Source: Alistipes sp. Zagget8
GTDB lineage: Bacteria > Bacteroidota > Bacteroidia > Bacteroidales > Rikenellaceae
Assembly (NCBI GenBank): GCA_001941065.1
Contig: MSHJ01000001.1
Coordinates: 25,721 to 89,720, forward strand
Reading direction: 5' to 3'
DNA length: 64,000 nt
Under the pieces are notes generated by a model. That model was given only the letters and a program-made list of their open reading frames with translations, did no database searches and had not been told where the DNA came from. The first letter of the stretch is position 1. The number at the start of each line of letters is the position of its first letter. A program made the translations under genes and the position numbers. Below are positions 51,859 to 59,596 of this stretch, in pieces.

Positions 51859-51927
51859 CGTGCCGGGCGGCAGGGCCTTTGCAGGGCGCCGGAAGGGCGA
51901 TTGGTCGTCCAAATGAAAAAAAAGTGT

Positions 51928-51935
51928 TATATTTG
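51928..51935 (+). promoter_or_regulatory. Minus-7 box for fabI
   Basis: TATATTTG lies 25 bases before the fabI start, preceded by an A-rich stretch. Confidence 0.6.
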
Positions 51936-51959
51936 CCCGAATTTTTAAACCAAAATACG

Positions 51960-52832
51960 ATGGGATATAATTTATTGAAAGGAAAGAAGGGACTTATTTT
52001 CGGAGCCCTGAACGAGCAATCCATCGCCTGGAAGGTGGCGGAGCGTGCCGTGGAGGAGGGTGCCGAAATCGTCCTCACCAATACAGCCGTATCTATCCGC
52101 ATGGGAACCATCTCGCAGCTGGCCGAGAAATGCAACACGATCGTCGTTCCGGCAGACGCCACGAGCGTCGAAGACCTCGAGAACCTGATCGACAAGACGA
52201 TGGAGCATTTCGGCGGCAAGTTCGATTTCATGCTCCACTCGATCGGCATGTCGCCCAACGTCCGCAAGGGCCGCACCTACGACGACCTGGATTACGATTT
52301 CCTCTCGAAGACGCTCGATATTTCGGCCGTTTCATTCCATAAGGCCATTCAGGTGGCCCGCAAGAAGGACGCCATCAACGACTGGGGTTCGATTGTGGCC
52401 CTTTCTTACATCGCCGCCCAGCGCACGCTCTACGGCTACAACGACATGGCCGACGCCAAGGCGCTGCTGGAGTCGATTGCCCGGAGTTTCGGCTATATCT
52501 ACGGCCGTGAGAAGAACGTGCGCATCAACACCGTGTCGCAGTCGCCGACGCCGACCACCGCGGGAAGCGGCGTGCTGGGACTGGGCGACCTGATGGGGTT
52601 TGCCGAGAACATGTCGCCGCTGGGCAACGCCTCGGCCGAAGATTGCGCGAACTATGTGCTGACGCTCTTTTCGGACCTCACGCGCAAGGTGACGATGCAG
52701 AATCTCTACCACGACGGCGGATTCTCGTCGATGGGTATGTCGCGCCGCGCCATGAAGACCTACGAGAACGGCATGCGCTTCGAAGATGTGCACCAGAATC
52801 AGTATCCGTTTGAAAATAAAGAGAAGAAATAG
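51960..52832 (+). CDS. fabI: Enoyl-[acyl-carrier-protein] reductase FabI
   Basis: A 290-residue NADH-dependent enoyl reductase of fatty-acid synthesis (SDR fold). The FabI features are present: the N-terminal cofactor loop GLIFGALNEQSIAW, HSIGMSPN, the catalytic Tyr/Lys region (SYIAAQRTLYGYNDMADAKALLES, which holds Yx6K), and the substrate loop TPTTAGSGVLG. The start at 51960 is chosen by the family N-terminus and the promoter just upstream. The same frame is open across the preceding gene, but that is not coding. Confidence 0.97.
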   Translation: MGYNLLKGKKGLIFGALNEQSIAWKVAERAVEEGAEIVLTNTAVSIRMGTISQLAEKCNTIVVPADATSVEDLENLIDKTMEHFGGKFDFMLHSIGMSPNVRKGRTYDDLDYDFLSKTLDISAVSFHKAIQVARKKDAINDWGSIVALSYIAAQRTLYGYNDMADAKALLESIARSFGYIYGREKNVRINTVSQSPTPTTAGSGVLGLGDLMGFAENMSPLGNASAEDCANYVLTLFSDLTRKVTMQNLYHDGGFSSMGMSRRAMKTYENGMRFEDVHQNQYPFENKEKK

Positions 52833-52850
52833 ACCGGAAACGGGTGAATG

Positions 52851-52887
52851 AAAGAGCGGAGGCCGAAGCCTCCGCTCTTTTTGTTTT
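52851..52887. terminator. Terminator between fabI and the convergent lipoprotein gene
   Basis: AAAGAGCGGAGGC and GCCTCCGCTCTTT form a 13-bp stem around CGAA, followed by TTGTTTT. Confidence 0.88.
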
Positions 52888-52898
52888 GGTTAGGCTGT

Positions 52899-53672
52899 TT
52901 ACAACAGGGCATCGCCCGTGTTGTTGCAATATTCGATAATCTTGAAATTGTGGATGGATGCGGCAGGCGTTGCGAAATGCCGGCCATTATCGTCGGTGAT
53001 CCGATAAAGCTGCCGTTCAGGGTCGAGCAGTTCAATCCGGAGCGAATTCTCCTGACCATACCGGATTTGCAGGCCGTCGGACAATGGTTTCGCGTCCCGG
53101 ATTGGATGGGGATAGCCTTCCATGAAATATTCGGTATACAAGCTGTCCGTCAGGCAGAAGGTGGACTGGCACATCCAGTTGTCGAGGTAGTAGTCTCCAT
53201 CGTGCTCCGTCAGATTGGCCCAATATCCGCAAAATTCCCGGATCTTCGGATCGATACGCTCCGCGCGGAGCGTATCGGGAAGCCTGCTGAGCGAGTTGTA
53301 AGCAGCATAGCATTCCTTATATGTCGAATCGAGCAACGAAGCTTCGAAATGGCGGTGTCCCGGGCTATGGTGAGAGTGGTTGATGAATGCGTATTCGCGG
53401 TAGGGGGATTCGTCTCCGGACGAGGGCAGATGCGTGGTCCGGATGACCGTGATCGAACTCGAATCGGTCGGCACGAAATCAAGGAAATAGAGCTTTCCTC
53501 CGATTTGGCAGAGCACCGTGTCCTCGACTGTCGGCGGCGGGGTTATCTGCTCGTTTGGAGACGGTTGCGAATCGGTGGCGGAGACTTTCTCTGGTGCGGA
53601 AGCCGGACGACCCGTCCGAGAACTGCAGGCGTAAAGCGTCAATACGAACAAAGAAAGCAGATACCGTTTCAT
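52899..53672 (-). CDS. Lipoprotein of unknown function downstream of cydB
   Basis: A 257-residue product with lipobox LYAC (Cys16), a Ser/Pro-rich linker to about residue 50 and a globular part with scattered Cys and His (HSHHSPGHRHF, WMCQSTFC). I recognise no family. It starts 24 bases after cydB on the same strand with no promoter box between, so it may be co-transcribed with the oxidase. AT content is higher than its neighbours, which may indicate a recent arrival. The His-rich stretch could bind metal; this is a guess. Confidence 0.78.
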   Translation of the reverse strand: MKRYLLSLFVLTLYACSSRTGRPASAPEKVSATDSQPSPNEQITPPPTVEDTVLCQIGGKLYFLDFVPTDSSSITVIRTTHLPSSGDESPYREYAFINHSHHSPGHRHFEASLLDSTYKECYAAYNSLSRLPDTLRAERIDPKIREFCGYWANLTEHDGDYYLDNWMCQSTFCLTDSLYTEYFMEGYPHPIRDAKPLSDGLQIRYGQENSLRIELLDPERQLYRITDDNGRHFATPAASIHNFKIIEYCNNTGDALL

Positions 53673-53696
53673 TGCAGAATCTTTCGAATTAATAAG

Positions 53697-54839
53697 TTAG
53701 TACTGGTGATCGTCGCCGCGAATCTCCTCGCGGGTGATCGGACGGCGGTTCATGGCCCGCCAGGCGTACCAGATGTAGGCCGCGACGAACGGCACGAACA
53801 GCGACACCCACGCCATGGTCTTGAGCGTGAAGAGACTCGACGAGGAGTTGTAGATCGTCAGCGACGACTGCATGTCCGTGAGCGAAGGGTAGTAGGCGGT
53901 GTTGTTCCACCCGGCCAAAAGCAGCAGCGACAGCACCGTGAGCACCGTGCCGGCGCCTCCGAACCACACCGCATGGCGGCTGCCGCGCCATCCCAGCCAG
54001 ATGCTCCACAGCGCCGAGACCACGCCGATGAGCAGCACGGCCGTGACGTAGGGCATCTCCAGCAGGTTGTGGAGGTATTTGTAGGGTTCGACGGAGATTG
54101 TGCCCGCAGCATCGACAGCCATGCCGTCGGCCAGCACGAGGGCGAGGAGCCACACCACGAAGCAGACGACGAACAGCGGACCGAACGTTCGCAGGCGGTT
54201 TTGTGCCCGGCGGAAAATCACCTCGTCGTCGATGTTGTTCATAAAATACTGGCACGCGAGGGTCATGGCCAGCAGGACCACCGCCACGCCCAGCAGCACG
54301 TTGCGCCACTCGGCGACGGCTTCCAGTCCGTGCCACGGCGTCGCCCACTGCGAGATGACTGCCGCGCCGCCCTGGTTGGCGAGGTTGAGGCGGTCGACGG
54401 TGAATTCCGCCCCCGTGAAGAAAGTCCCCACGGCGGTGCCTATGAGCAGCGGGCCCAGAATGCCGTTTATCAGCAGGAAGGCGTTGAAGGTGCGTTCGCC
54501 GAAGACGTTGGCGGGTTTACGGCGGTATTCGTAGGCCACGGCCTGCAGCACGAAGCAGAACAGAATGGCCATCCAGACGTAGAACGCCCCGCCGAACGAT
54601 GTGGAGTAAAAGAGCGGGAACGAGGCGAAGAAGGCTCCGCCGAAGGTCACGAGCGTCGTGAAGGTGAATTCCCACTTGCGGCCCAGCGAGTTGACGAGCA
54701 TGTTGCGCTCCTCCTCCGTGCGGCCGATGTTGTACAACAGCGCCTGCCCGCCCTGCACGAACATCAGGAAGACCAGCAGGGCCCCCAAAAGCGAAATGAT
54801 GAACCACCAGTAGTGTTGGAGTAGTGTCAGCGTATCCAT
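53697..54839 (-). CDS. cydB: Cytochrome bd ubiquinol oxidase subunit II
   Basis: A 380-residue membrane protein with about nine hydrophobic segments, starting with LTLLQHYWWFIISLLGALLVFLMFVQGGQ. It pairs with CydA to form cytochrome bd, the high-affinity oxygen-reducing terminal oxidase. cydA ends 3 bases upstream. The length and segment pattern match Bacteroidota CydB. It gives this mainly anaerobic type of organism nanaerobic respiration and oxygen scavenging. Confidence 0.96.
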   Translation of the reverse strand: MDTLTLLQHYWWFIISLLGALLVFLMFVQGGQALLYNIGRTEEERNMLVNSLGRKWEFTFTTLVTFGGAFFASFPLFYSTSFGGAFYVWMAILFCFVLQAVAYEYRRKPANVFGERTFNAFLLINGILGPLLIGTAVGTFFTGAEFTVDRLNLANQGGAAVISQWATPWHGLEAVAEWRNVLLGVAVVLLAMTLACQYFMNNIDDEVIFRRAQNRLRTFGPLFVVCFVVWLLALVLADGMAVDAAGTISVEPYKYLHNLLEMPYVTAVLLIGVVSALWSIWLGWRGSRHAVWFGGAGTVLTVLSLLLLAGWNNTAYYPSLTDMQSSLTIYNSSSSLFTLKTMAWVSLFVPFVAAYIWYAWRAMNRRPITREEIRGDDHQY

Positions 54840-54842
54840 GGC

Positions 54843-56408
54843 TTAGTCGTTTTTAGGGCCTATTTTAATTTGTCGGAACATGATGCTCAGTTCGGCGATG
54901 AGCAGCGCCGTGAAAAGCGTCAGGAAGAGGAAGAAGGTCACGGAGACCGATCCGCTGGGGATTTTCGAGGCCGCGACGCCCACGGGCATCAGGTCCTGGA
55001 TGGCCCACGGCTGGCGTCCCACCTCAGCCACGATCCAGCCGGCCTGCGAGGCGAGGTAGGCCAGCGGGACGGTCCACACGGCCACCCACAGCAGCCAGCG
55101 TTTGTCGGCGAGGCGGTCTTTGCGGTTGAGCCACCAGACGAGTCCCAGCAGCAGGATGAAGAAGCACCCGGCGCCGACCATCACGCGGAACGAGTAGAAC
55201 AGCAGCGGCACGTTGGGCACGATCTGTTCGGGGCGGTCGAGGTATCCGTAGCCGAAGTAGGCGAAATGTTCGCGCAGGAACGCTTCGCCCTCGGGGGTCG
55301 AACGGTCGAATTTGGACTGTATTTCGGCGATGGCCGCCGTATCGCCCGCCTCGCGTGCGGCGCGGTAGCGGCCCAGTTCGTCCACGGCCACGCGTCCGCG
55401 CTCCATCTTCTCGGCGGCGGACATGATGCCGCGCTCCTCGTTGCCGTAAACCAGGTCGTTGATGCCCGGCACGAAGGCGTCGAGCTCGCGGAAACTCATC
55501 AGCGAGAGCATCTTCGGAATGTCGATTTTGAAATAGAAGGCGTCGTCGTTATTCGTCCGTTCCGCCTCGGGACGCAGGACGCCGACGGCGGTGAGCGGCG
55601 CTCCCTCCTGCCCGTCGTAGAGCGCCTCCATGGCGGCCAGCTTCATGGGCTGCACGCGGGCCACGATGGCCCCCGAACGGTCGCCCGTGAAGGCCGTGAC
55701 CAGGGCGAAGACGAATCCGAAGGCCGAGGCGATGGCGATGCTCTTGCGGGCCATCTTCTGCTCGCGCCGGCGCAGCAGGTACCACGCGCTGACGCCCACG
55801 ACGAACAGCGCCGCGAGGACGAACGACGAGGTGACGGTGTGGAAGAACTTGTTGACGGCCACGGGCGACAATGCCACGGCCGAGAACGAGGTCATCTCGT
55901 TGCGCACGGTCTCGAGGTTGAAATCGCACCCCACGGGGTACTGCATCCACGAGTTGGCCACCAGAATCCACCACGCCGAGAGGTTGGCCCCGAAGGCCGT
56001 GAGCCACGTGGCCGTGAGGTGGAATCCGCTCGAGACCTTGCGCCAGCCGAAGAACATCACGGCGATGAAGGTCGATTCGAGGAAGAAGGCGAAGATGCCC
56101 TCGATGGCCAGCGGGGCGCCGAAGATGTCGCCCACGAAATGGGAGTAGTTGGACCAGTTGGTGCCGAACTCGAATTCGAGAATCAGCCCCGTGGCCACGC
56201 CGATGGCGAAGTTGATGCCGAACAGGCGCATCCAGAACTTGGTGGTCCGGAGCCAGAAGGGGTCTTTCGTGCGGACGTAGAGGGTCTCCATGATGGCGAT
56301 CATGAATCCCAGCCCGAGCGTCAGCGGCACGAACAGCCAGTGGTAGATGGCCGTCATGGCGAATTGCGCACGCGACCAGTCGACGGTCGATAGGTAGTCG
56401 GAAAGCAT
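54843..56408 (-). CDS. cydA: Cytochrome bd ubiquinol oxidase subunit I
   Basis: The 521-residue heme-bearing subunit. Expected features are visible: the N-terminal VDWSRAQFAMTAIYHWLFVPLTLGLG (the His is a heme ligand), the conserved GRQPW motif (VAEVGRQPWAIQDLMPVGV) and FGINFAIGVATGLILEFEFGTNWSNYSHFVGDIFGAPLAIEG. The quinol-binding region between helices 6 and 7 is intact. A small DUF4492 gene lies 9 bases upstream, as in other Bacteroidales. Confidence 0.97.
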   Translation of the reverse strand: MLSDYLSTVDWSRAQFAMTAIYHWLFVPLTLGLGFMIAIMETLYVRTKDPFWLRTTKFWMRLFGINFAIGVATGLILEFEFGTNWSNYSHFVGDIFGAPLAIEGIFAFFLESTFIAVMFFGWRKVSSGFHLTATWLTAFGANLSAWWILVANSWMQYPVGCDFNLETVRNEMTSFSAVALSPVAVNKFFHTVTSSFVLAALFVVGVSAWYLLRRREQKMARKSIAIASAFGFVFALVTAFTGDRSGAIVARVQPMKLAAMEALYDGQEGAPLTAVGVLRPEAERTNNDDAFYFKIDIPKMLSLMSFRELDAFVPGINDLVYGNEERGIMSAAEKMERGRVAVDELGRYRAAREAGDTAAIAEIQSKFDRSTPEGEAFLREHFAYFGYGYLDRPEQIVPNVPLLFYSFRVMVGAGCFFILLLGLVWWLNRKDRLADKRWLLWVAVWTVPLAYLASQAGWIVAEVGRQPWAIQDLMPVGVAASKIPSGSVSVTFFLFLTLFTALLIAELSIMFRQIKIGPKND

Positions 56409-56417
56409 GGCGGGTTA

Positions 56418-56648
56418 TTATTGGTTTGAGGGATTTTCCTGCGGAGACGGCGGCGCGAGGTTTTCGAGCACGAAATCGGCTTTTTCTTCGGGACTCTTGC
56501 CCGCGAGCAGGTCGGGGAAGAAAAAGACCTTCAGCACGGCGAACATGATGAATAGTTTCACGAGGATGATGGCCCACAGGGTCCGTCCCACGGTCATTTC
56601 GCGGAACCCTTCGACATAGAACCGGACCACTCTGCGGAATACGTTCAT
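56418..56648 (-). CDS. DUF4492 small membrane protein in front of cydAB
   Basis: The product is 76 residues from the ATG at 56648, which fits the DUF4492 length; an upstream in-frame start would run through the promoter. One membrane segment (TLWAIILVKLFIMFAVLKVFFFP) is preceded by a basic amphipathic stretch (NVFRRVVRFYVEGFREM). Its fixed position before cydA suggests a small accessory or assembly subunit of cytochrome bd, like CydX in Proteobacteria. That equivalence is inference; CydX is shorter and has no sequence likeness I can see. Confidence 0.9.
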   Translation of the reverse strand: MNVFRRVVRFYVEGFREMTVGRTLWAIILVKLFIMFAVLKVFFFPDLLAGKSPEEKADFVLENLAPPSPQENPSNQ

Positions 56649-56672
56649 CTGTTTGCGCGTTTGATGTTCTAC

Positions 56673-56680
56673 CAAAGTTA
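56673..56680 (-). promoter_or_regulatory. Minus-7 box of the DUF4492-cydAB operon
   Basis: TAACTTTG on the minus strand, 25 bases before the DUF4492 start; no clear -33 element. Confidence 0.5.
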
Positions 56681-56751
56681 AGCAGAAAAATGGAAAAACG
56701 AAAGCCTTCACCCCGAAAAAACGCATCCGGCGTACGATAAGGCCTGAATCG

Positions 56752-56917
56752 CCCACCTAAGAGGTGGGTTTTAGGGGCTGCGGAGGAATTTTGCAGATTG
56801 GAGCCGGATTTCCGCTACGATCGGCTAAGAGGCGGGATTTGGGACGGAGGTAGCGGAAATCCGGTTTGGAAACGGTGAGACTTTCCGCAGCCCATAAATC
56901 GGGCTTCTTAAGCCCGC
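56752..56917. repeat. REP/BIME-like palindrome cluster A
   Basis: Three hairpin cores share the loop TAAGA: CCCACC-TAAGA-GGTGGG then TTTTAGGGGC (56752-56778), a decayed copy cggc-TAAGA-ggcggg (56822-56843), and an inverted copy GGGCT-TCTTA-AGCCC (56901-56915). Between them are nested pairs GCTGCGGA/TCCGCAGC and CCGGATTTCCGCTAC/GTAGCGGAAATCCGG. The same layout recurs at 61506-61596. Confidence 0.75.
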
Positions 56918-56944
56918 AAAAGTACAAATTTTTCTGTACTTTTG
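56917..56944. promoter_or_regulatory. Symmetric divergent -7 boxes upstream of nhaC
   Basis: CAAAAGTACA (56917-56926) and TGTACTTTTG (56935-56944) form a 10-bp inverted repeat with an eight-base spacer. Each arm contains a TACTTTTG box, one per strand. The plus arm is the likely nhaC promoter, 22 bases before its start. Confidence 0.6.
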
Positions 56945-56965
56945 TCCCCACGTAAAAGTCAACCG

Positions 56966-58405
56966 ATGAAGCAAAATACTGAAAAACTGCCGTCGCCGTG
57001 GGTGTCGGTCATTCCGCTGGCGGTGCTGACGGGACTGTTGTATGTGGTGATCCGCGCCTTCGGGGGCGACGCCATCAACGGCGGCAGCCAGATCGCCCTG
57101 CTGTCGGCCACGTCGGTCTGCGTGATGCTCTCCATCGGCGTCTACCGCTGCCGCTGGGCCGTGCTGGAAGAGGCCATCATCGACAACATCCGCGCCTCGG
57201 CCTCGGCCATCGTCATCCTGCTGCTCATCGGCGCCATCGCCGGAACGTGGATGATCTCGGACGTGGTGCCGACGATGATCTATTACGGACTGCAGATACT
57301 CCATCCGTCGTTCTTCCTCGTGGCCTCGTGCGTGATCTGCGCCGTCGTGTCGCTGATGACCGGCAGTTCGTGGACCACCATCGCCACCATCGGCGTCGCG
57401 CTGATGGGCATCGGACAGGCCATGGGATTCCCCGAAGGGTGGATCGCCGGAGCCATCATCTCGGGGGCCTATTTCGGCGACAAACTCTCGCTGCTGTCCG
57501 ACACCACGGTGCTGGCCTCCTCGACGGTCGGCGTACCGGTCTTCACCCACATCCGCTACATGCTCTATACCACCGTGCCGTCGATGCTCATCGCGTTGGG
57601 GGGCTTCACCGTCGCGGGACTCTCGCTCGACCACAGCGCCTCGACCCACGCCGAAATGTATGCCGCGACGCTGGCCGCGACGTTCCGCATCACGCCGTGG
57701 CTTCTCGTGGTGCCGCTGGCCACGGGGATACTTATTGCCCGGAAACTCCCGGCCATCGTGACGCTGTTCTGCGCCGTGGTATTCGCCTGCGCGGCGATGC
57801 TCCTCGCCCAGCCCGAAATAGTGGCCCGGGTGGCGGGCGTCGGGGGACTGGATTTCATGTCGGGGTTCAAAGGGGTGCTGATGACCTGCTTCGGCCCCAC
57901 GGCCATCCCGACGGGGAGCGCACCGCTGGACGAACTGGTCGCCACGCGGGGCATGGCCGGGATGCTCAACACCGTGTGGCTGATTATCTGCGCCATGTGC
58001 TTCGGCGGGGTGATGACCGGCAGCGGGATGCTGCGGTCGCTGACGGCGATCTTCCTGCGGTGGGTGCGCAGGACCTTTTCGGCCGTGGCCTCGACCGTCG
58101 GCGCGGGCATCTTCTTCAACCTCTGCACCGCCGACCAGTATATCTCGATCATTCTTTCGGGGCGCCTCTTCAAGGACCTCTATGCCGAGCGGGGGCTGGA
58201 ACCGAAACTGCTGAGCCGTTCGGTGGAGGATTCGGCCACGGTCTGCTCGGTGCTGATTTCGTGGAACTCGTGCGGCATGACGCAGGCCACGGTGCTCGGC
58301 GTCTCGACCTTCGTCTACATGCCTTACTGCATTTTCAATATCGTCTCGCCGCTGATGTCGCTGCTCGTGGCGGCGATAGGCTGGAAAATAAAACGGAAAA
58401 AATGA
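56966..58405 (+). CDS. nhaC: Na+/H+ antiporter, NhaC family
   Basis: A 479-residue inner-membrane antiporter with about 11-12 hydrophobic segments. NhaC-family landmarks are CAVVSLMTGSSWTTIATIGVALMGIGQAMG, GAIISGAYFGDKLSLLSDTTVLAS, and MTQATVLGVSTFVYMPYCIFN near the C-terminus. The ATG at 56966 follows the promoter box. Family members exchange Na+ for H+ or amino-acid pairs such as malate/lactate, so the exact substrates are not certain. The stop overlaps the HAD gene start as ATGA. Confidence 0.94.
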   Translation: MKQNTEKLPSPWVSVIPLAVLTGLLYVVIRAFGGDAINGGSQIALLSATSVCVMLSIGVYRCRWAVLEEAIIDNIRASASAIVILLLIGAIAGTWMISDVVPTMIYYGLQILHPSFFLVASCVICAVVSLMTGSSWTTIATIGVALMGIGQAMGFPEGWIAGAIISGAYFGDKLSLLSDTTVLASSTVGVPVFTHIRYMLYTTVPSMLIALGGFTVAGLSLDHSASTHAEMYAATLAATFRITPWLLVVPLATGILIARKLPAIVTLFCAVVFACAAMLLAQPEIVARVAGVGGLDFMSGFKGVLMTCFGPTAIPTGSAPLDELVATRGMAGMLNTVWLIICAMCFGGVMTGSGMLRSLTAIFLRWVRRTFSAVASTVGAGIFFNLCTADQYISIILSGRLFKDLYAERGLEPKLLSRSVEDSATVCSVLISWNSCGMTQATVLGVSTFVYMPYCIFNIVSPLMSLLVAAIGWKIKRKK

Positions 58406-59052
58406 AAACCCAACTCGTCATCTTCGATCTCGACGGCACGCTGCTGAACACCATCGGCGACCTGGCCGTGGCCTGCAACGCCGTGCTGGCCCTGCGGGAG
58501 CTTCCCGAGCATACTTATGCGGAATACTGCCATTTCGTCGGCAACGGCATCATGCGGCTCGTCGAACGCGCCCTGCCCGAAGAGCTGCGCACGGCGGAAA
58601 ATGTTGCGGCGGTGCGTGCGGATTTCGTGAAATACTACACCGAGCATATCGACATCCATACCAAACCTTATGCGGGGATTCCCGAATTGATTGCCGAGCT
58701 GGTGCACCGGGGCGTGTCGCTGGCCGTGGCGTCGAACAAGTTCCAGGCCGGGACCGAGAAGCTCATCCGGCTGTTCTTTCCCGGGGTGGAGTTCGCCGCG
58801 GTCTTCGGACAGCGGCCCGATGTGCCCCTGAAGCCCTCGCCGGCGGTCGTGGAGGAGATTCTGGCGCTGACGGGCGTGGCGAGGGAGCGTGTATTGTACG
58901 TCGGCGATTCGGGGGTGGACATCGAGACTGCGGCGGCCGCGGGCGTCCGCTCGGCAGGCGTGACGTGGGGATTCCGCGACCGCGGGGAGCTCGTCGCCGC
59001 CGGGGCCCGGCATATCGTCGACAAACCCGCCGAACTGCTCGAATTGTTGTAA
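58402..59052 (+). CDS. gph: HAD-family hydrolase, phosphoglycolate-phosphatase-like
   Basis: A 216-residue HAD phosphatase with all four motifs: DLDGTLLNT (nucleophile Asp), the Ser/Thr-site equivalent in AVASNKF, the Lys in PLKPSPA, and GDSGVDIETAAAAG. A helical cap domain lies between motifs I and II. This is the Gph-like subgroup that clears phosphoglycolate or similar small phosphates. It is translationally coupled to nhaC through an ATGA overlap; the functional link is not obvious. Confidence 0.9.
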   Translation: MKTQLVIFDLDGTLLNTIGDLAVACNAVLALRELPEHTYAEYCHFVGNGIMRLVERALPEELRTAENVAAVRADFVKYYTEHIDIHTKPYAGIPELIAELVHRGVSLAVASNKFQAGTEKLIRLFFPGVEFAAVFGQRPDVPLKPSPAVVEEILALTGVARERVLYVGDSGVDIETAAAAGVRSAGVTWGFRDRGELVAAGARHIVDKPAELLELL

Positions 59053-59112
59053 CGCGGTAACTGGGGCGGGTGCCCCTGCTGCCCGTGCATACGAAATAAT
59101 TGCGCGAAAGTA

Positions 59113-59143
59113 TTGCATATACCGGATTCATTCCATATATTTG
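59113..59143 (+). promoter_or_regulatory. Promoter of the structured non-coding RNA
   Basis: TTG (59113-59115), 20 bases, TATATTTG (59136-59143). It is a strong consensus match with no reading frame downstream for more than 440 bases. Confidence 0.8.
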
Positions 59144-59148
59144 CAATA

Positions 59149-59459
59149 GAATATATGTAGAGGTTAAGACAAACCTTTATGCCTATAGTAAACTTGCGAC
59201 CGCCGTAGCGATTGCGGCGGGTTTAAATTTGGTGTAAAATTTGTCTGAAACCTGAGTCGTGTCCCTGCCTTCCGGTGGGAGACCGGCTTGGGCGTAGGGA
59301 AAACTACCAAATTGGGCTCGCAAGGCCTGCTATAGGAGTGAGTACTTGCGTCCTTGCTTTTTTAGGGCGTGAGGAACCTGCTGCAAGACAACAATGTGCG
59401 GAAGGGACCGTAAGCCCGGTTTGGATTCGATTCTTCATAGTCACTTGAATCCATTTTCT
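59149..59459 (+). ncRNA. Structured non-coding RNA, candidate 6S RNA
   Basis: About 310 bases between a consensus promoter and a terminator-like stem (TGGATTC 59422-59428 with GAATCCA 59447-59453, then TTTTCT). The ends can pair: CAAACC near 59171 with GGTTTG near 59419. Internal hairpins include ACCGCC/GGCGGGT and CCGGT-GGGAG-ACCGG inside a longer CCCT/AGGG stem, giving a rod-like fold. I see no open reading frame with support. Size, rod shape and a strong promoter fit the Bacteroidales 6S-type RNAs. RNase P, tmRNA and SRP signatures are absent. The 6S identity is inference. Confidence 0.6.
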
Positions 59460-59558
59460 GAATGAGGCGTCACGAAAGGTGCCGGGTGGTCCCTCCGCAC
59501 TTCTTTATTTCTGCATGGAACGATTTCCGGCAGCCCCCCCCCGAAAATCCCGAAAAAA

Positions 59559-59589
59559 TTTGCTGCTTTCGGAAAAACCCGTATATTTG
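59559..59589 (+). promoter_or_regulatory. Promoter for the TetR-family regulator
   Basis: TTTG (59559-59562), 19 bases, TATATTTG (59582-59589). The start codon lies at 59597, so the mRNA is nearly leaderless. A C9 run (59534-59542) lies 16 bases upstream of the -33 element. Confidence 0.75.
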
Positions 59590-59596
59590 TTCCCGA

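Noticed and set aside
50979..52832. Open frame joining the thioredoxin-like gene region to fabI, suggesting a fusion protein
   Set aside because: Its first 320 codons are an off-frame reading of the thioredoxin-like gene and cross a terminator. FabI starts at 51960 with the family N-terminus and its own promoter box.
56998..59052. 684-codon frame covering nhaC and the HAD phosphatase
   Set aside because: The first part is an out-of-frame shadow of nhaC; the phosphatase starts at 58402 with the DLDGT motif.
59149..59459. RNase P RNA, tmRNA or SRP RNA as identity of the structured RNA
   Set aside because: The conserved cores of RNase P (GAGGAAAGTCC-type), the tmRNA tRNA-like end and the SRP tetraloop region are absent.
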